Position numbers and translations under genes: made by a program. Under the pieces are notes generated by a model, which was not told the origin of the DNA, did no database searches, and saw nothing but the letters and a program-made list of their open reading frames with translations. From assembly GCF_000378765.1 (NCBI RefSeq), contig NZ_KB905343.1:252914-316913 (forward strand): a stretch of DNA of 64,000 nucleotides, written 5' to 3'. Shown here in pieces: positions 61,983 to 64,000 of this stretch. The stretch comes from Psychroflexus tropicus DSM 15496. GTDB lineage: Bacteria > Bacteroidota > Bacteroidia > Flavobacteriales > Flavobacteriaceae. Position 1 is the first letter of the stretch. Every line of letters begins with the position of its first letter.

Positions 61983-62747
61983 ATGCGGTATATTCTACAA
62001 CTTTCTTATTTAGGGTCCCGATATCATGGCTGGCAGAAGCAGGTGGATAGCATAACAGTTCAATCTCAAGTCACTACCGCTTTGCAGACTGCCTTGCAGG
62101 AGCCGGTGGAAGTAGTAGGGGCAGGAAGAACCGATACTGGCGTTCACGCTTCAGGTTATATTGCTCACTTTGATAGTAGCCAGCATATCCTAGATGCTAA
62201 AAAAATTATTTTCAAACTCAATAGTATTTTACCTCTGGATATTGCTGTACATCAGTTACAGAGAGTTGCAGACGATTTCCATGCACGTTTCGATGCATTA
62301 TCCAGAACTTACGAGTATTCAATTGTTCAATTCAAGGATCCATTTTCTATCAACCGCAGTTATTTTGTCAAAAATAAACTAGATATAGAAGCGATGCAGA
62401 GTGCTTCTAAACTCTTATTTAATCATAAAAATTTCAAATCTTTTTCCAAAGTTAAAACCGATGTTTATACATTTGATTGCGAAATACAAAAAGCAGTTTG
62501 GAGACAGGAAGACCGCCATCTTGTATTTGAAATCTCTGCGAATCGCTTTCTTCGAAATATGGTGAGAGCGATAGTAGGAACTCTTATAGAAGTTGGGTTG
62601 CATAAAATTTCAGTAGAAGATTTTGATCAGGTCATTTTAGCGCAAGATAGATCTAGAGCAGGTAAATCTGTTCCAGCTCAAGCTTTGATTTTAAAACACA
62701 TAGAGTATCCAAATTTGATGCTTGAGAATTCTGAACATGGGAAATAA
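61983..62747 (+). CDS. truA: tRNA pseudouridine(38-40) synthase
   Basis: 254 aa from ATG 61983, a usual TruA length. The start RYILQLSYLGSRYHGWQ aligns with the family. The catalytic Asp51 is in GAGRTDTGVHA, followed by FHARFDALSRTYEYSI and FLRNMVRAIVGTLIEVG. It modifies U38-40 in the anticodon stem of many tRNAs. It overlaps the ABC exporter start by 11 bases. Confidence 0.94.
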   Translation: MRYILQLSYLGSRYHGWQKQVDSITVQSQVTTALQTALQEPVEVVGAGRTDTGVHASGYIAHFDSSQHILDAKKIIFKLNSILPLDIAVHQLQRVADDFHARFDALSRTYEYSIVQFKDPFSINRSYFVKNKLDIEAMQSASKLLFNHKNFKSFSKVKTDVYTFDCEIQKAVWRQEDRHLVFEISANRFLRNMVRAIVGTLIEVGLHKISVEDFDQVILAQDRSRAGKSVPAQALILKHIEYPNLMLENSEHGK

Positions 62748-64000
62748 CACCGGAAACGCATTTGATACTAAACTCTTTAAACGACTTTTAAAGTTTACCA
62801 ATCCTTATAAAAGAACATTTTATTTCGTTGGCTTTGCGGCCATCGTTCTTTCTGGGCTTGGCGTATTGAGACCTTACCTATTGAGACTCACTATCGATGA
62901 AGGAATTACGCCAAGTGATGCTGAAAGCCTGGTGACCTATGTAAGTGCCATGTTAATTGCCTTAATTTCTGAGGTGATATTTCAATTCAGTTTTATTTTT
63001 TACGCCAACTGGCTCGGTCAGGAAGTGATCCGAGATATCCGAGTAAAGTTGTACAAACATATGATGAATTTTAAAATGCAGTATTTTGATAATTCATCTG
63101 TTGGCAGGTTAGTAACAAGGGCTGTGAGCGATATTGAAACCATCGCCAGTATTTTTAGCCAGGGCTTATTCATGATCATAAGCGACTTGCTTAAAATGAT
63201 TGTTGTTCTTGGATTTATGTTTTGGCAAAGCTGGCAATTAACTTTATTGGTTCTTACGGTTTTACCTTTTATAATCTATGCTACAAGAGTATTTCAAAAG
63301 AAAATGAAAATTGCTTTTGAAGAAGTGAGAACCCAGGTTTCTAACCTTAATTCTTATGTGCAGGAACACCTCACAGGTATGAAAATCGTTCAGATTTTCA
63401 ATAGAGAGCAAGAAGAATATAATCGGTTTAAAGATATTAATGAAAAACACAGGAAAGGCTGGATCAAAACGGTATGGTACAATGCTATTTTCTTTCCCAT
63501 TGCCGAAATGTCTACCTCCATTACTATTGGTTTAATTGTTTGGTTTGGTGGATTAAGAGTGGTAGAATCGGACGCGTTATCTTTGGGTATTATAGTGATG
63601 TTTATAGAGTTAGCTCAGATGCTATTCCGACCATTACGTCAAATCGCAGATAAGTTCAATTCGCTTCAGATGGGTATGGTAGCGGCCAACAGAGTATTTA
63701 AAATTCTCGATACAGATTCACATATTGAAAATAAAGGACATATTCTTCCGGAACGCCTAAAAGGTCATATTGAGTTCGAAAATGTAAGATTTAACTACAT
63801 ACCAGATGAAGAAATTCTAAAAGGTATCTCATTTGAAGTCCAGCCAGGAGAGACTATCGCTATAGTGGGAGCTACCGGCGCTGGAAAAAGTACCGTAATC
63901 AATTTACTAAGTCGATTTTATGAAATCAAATCTGGAATAATTAAAGTAGATGGTGAGGATCTTAAAAATTACGAATTAGCTGCGTTACGGAGTGAAATAG
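62737..64000 (+). CDS. MsbA-like ABC exporter, half-transporter (C-terminal end off window)
   Basis: I translated this from ATG 62737, which overlaps the truA stop by 11 bases, to the window edge: 421 codons, open throughout. The N-terminal six-helix membrane domain is type IV ABC exporter (LRPYLLRLTIDEGI, MQYFDNSSVGRLVTRAVSD, ending near residue 320). The nucleotide-binding domain begins at GHIEFENVRFNYIPDEEIL; Walker A is GATGAGKST, and the signature and Walker B lie beyond the edge. Members move lipids or drugs; MsbA function is possible but not shown. Confidence 0.9.
   Translation, partial: MGNNTGNAFDTKLFKRLLKFTNPYKRTFYFVGFAAIVLSGLGVLRPYLLRLTIDEGITPSDAESLVTYVSAMLIALISEVIFQFSFIFYANWLGQEVIRDIRVKLYKHMMNFKMQYFDNSSVGRLVTRAVSDIETIASIFSQGLFMIISDLLKMIVVLGFMFWQSWQLTLLVLTVLPFIIYATRVFQKKMKIAFEEVRTQVSNLNSYVQEHLTGMKIVQIFNREQEEYNRFKDINEKHRKGWIKTVWYNAIFFPIAEMSTSITIGLIVWFGGLRVVESDALSLGIIVMFIELAQMLFRPLRQIADKFNSLQMGMVAANRVFKILDTDSHIENKGHILPERLKGHIEFENVRFNYIPDEEILKGISFEVQPGETIAIVGATGAGKSTVINLLSRFYEIKSGIIKVDGEDLKNYELAALRSEI

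Overview
The window is about 64 kb of AT-rich chromosome from a member of the Bacteroidota, most likely Flavobacteriaceae. The evidence is a GldA-type gliding-motility ATPase, Bacteroidota-only families (DUF5522, DUF4293, DUF2147, DUF2911, DUF3857 transglutaminase-like proteins, fused CcsBA, a fused DAHP synthase/chorismate mutase), a Rho factor with a long disordered insert, and repeated -7 promoter boxes of the form TAnnTTTG instead of a sigma70 TATAAT box. Almost all of it is core housekeeping sequence in short, tightly packed operons. No rRNA, tRNA, CRISPR array or transposase was seen.

Layout. 1-3.9 kb: a PLP enzyme cut by the left edge, small conserved proteins, a GreA/GreB-like factor, an esterase and a secreted GH113-like glycosidase. 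4.0-8.2 kb: early menaquinone genes (thioesterase, menF, menD) and an S1 RNA-binding protein. 8.2-16.2 kb: a tryptophan-dioxygenase-family protein, trxB, aroB, proline dehydrogenase, DinB, xseAB, kdsA. 16.3-25.7 kb: a DUF2911 protein, a minus-strand unit of PIG-L deacetylase, 37-aa membrane peptide and sodium/solute symporter, then a minus-strand operon DUF2520-kdsC-ubiA-like-maf-lipoprotein-mscS. 26-35.6 kb: ccsBA, aroE, tandem DUF368 transporters, gldA, DAHP synthase/chorismate mutase, rsgA, dtd. 35.6-42.4 kb: two tandem DUF3857/transglutaminase proteins (the first apparently frameshifted in an A9 run), MazG-like, aroA, queA. 42.5-52.8 kb: rlmH, nadC, yihY-like, small secreted proteins, priA, oxyR, a SulP transporter, a 3D-domain lipoprotein, a GluR0-like channel.

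52.8-57.4 kb is the one clearly accessory segment. It holds a roughly 600-bp non-coding block of unusual composition, a secreted toxin-like gene broken by a single in-frame stop but followed by an intact immunity-like gene, a second secreted toxin-like/immunity-like pair, and the truncated 5' part of an outer-membrane protein gene. The last two secreted genes share a duplicated leader, signal peptide and apparent TTG start. It reads as the eroding remains of a polymorphic-toxin locus. 57.5-64 kb returns to core genes: an AraC regulator, rho, DUF4293, a phosphoesterase, truA, and an ABC exporter cut by the right edge.

Functional links: aroB, aroE, DAHP synthase/chorismate mutase and aroA supply chorismate, which MenF and MenD use for menaquinone; kdsA and kdsC serve Kdo/lipopolysaccharide synthesis; the DUF368 pair probably recycles undecaprenyl phosphate. 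At six genes a TTG or GTG codon that would extend the reading frame lies inside a TAnnTTTG promoter box, so the downstream ATG was chosen there.
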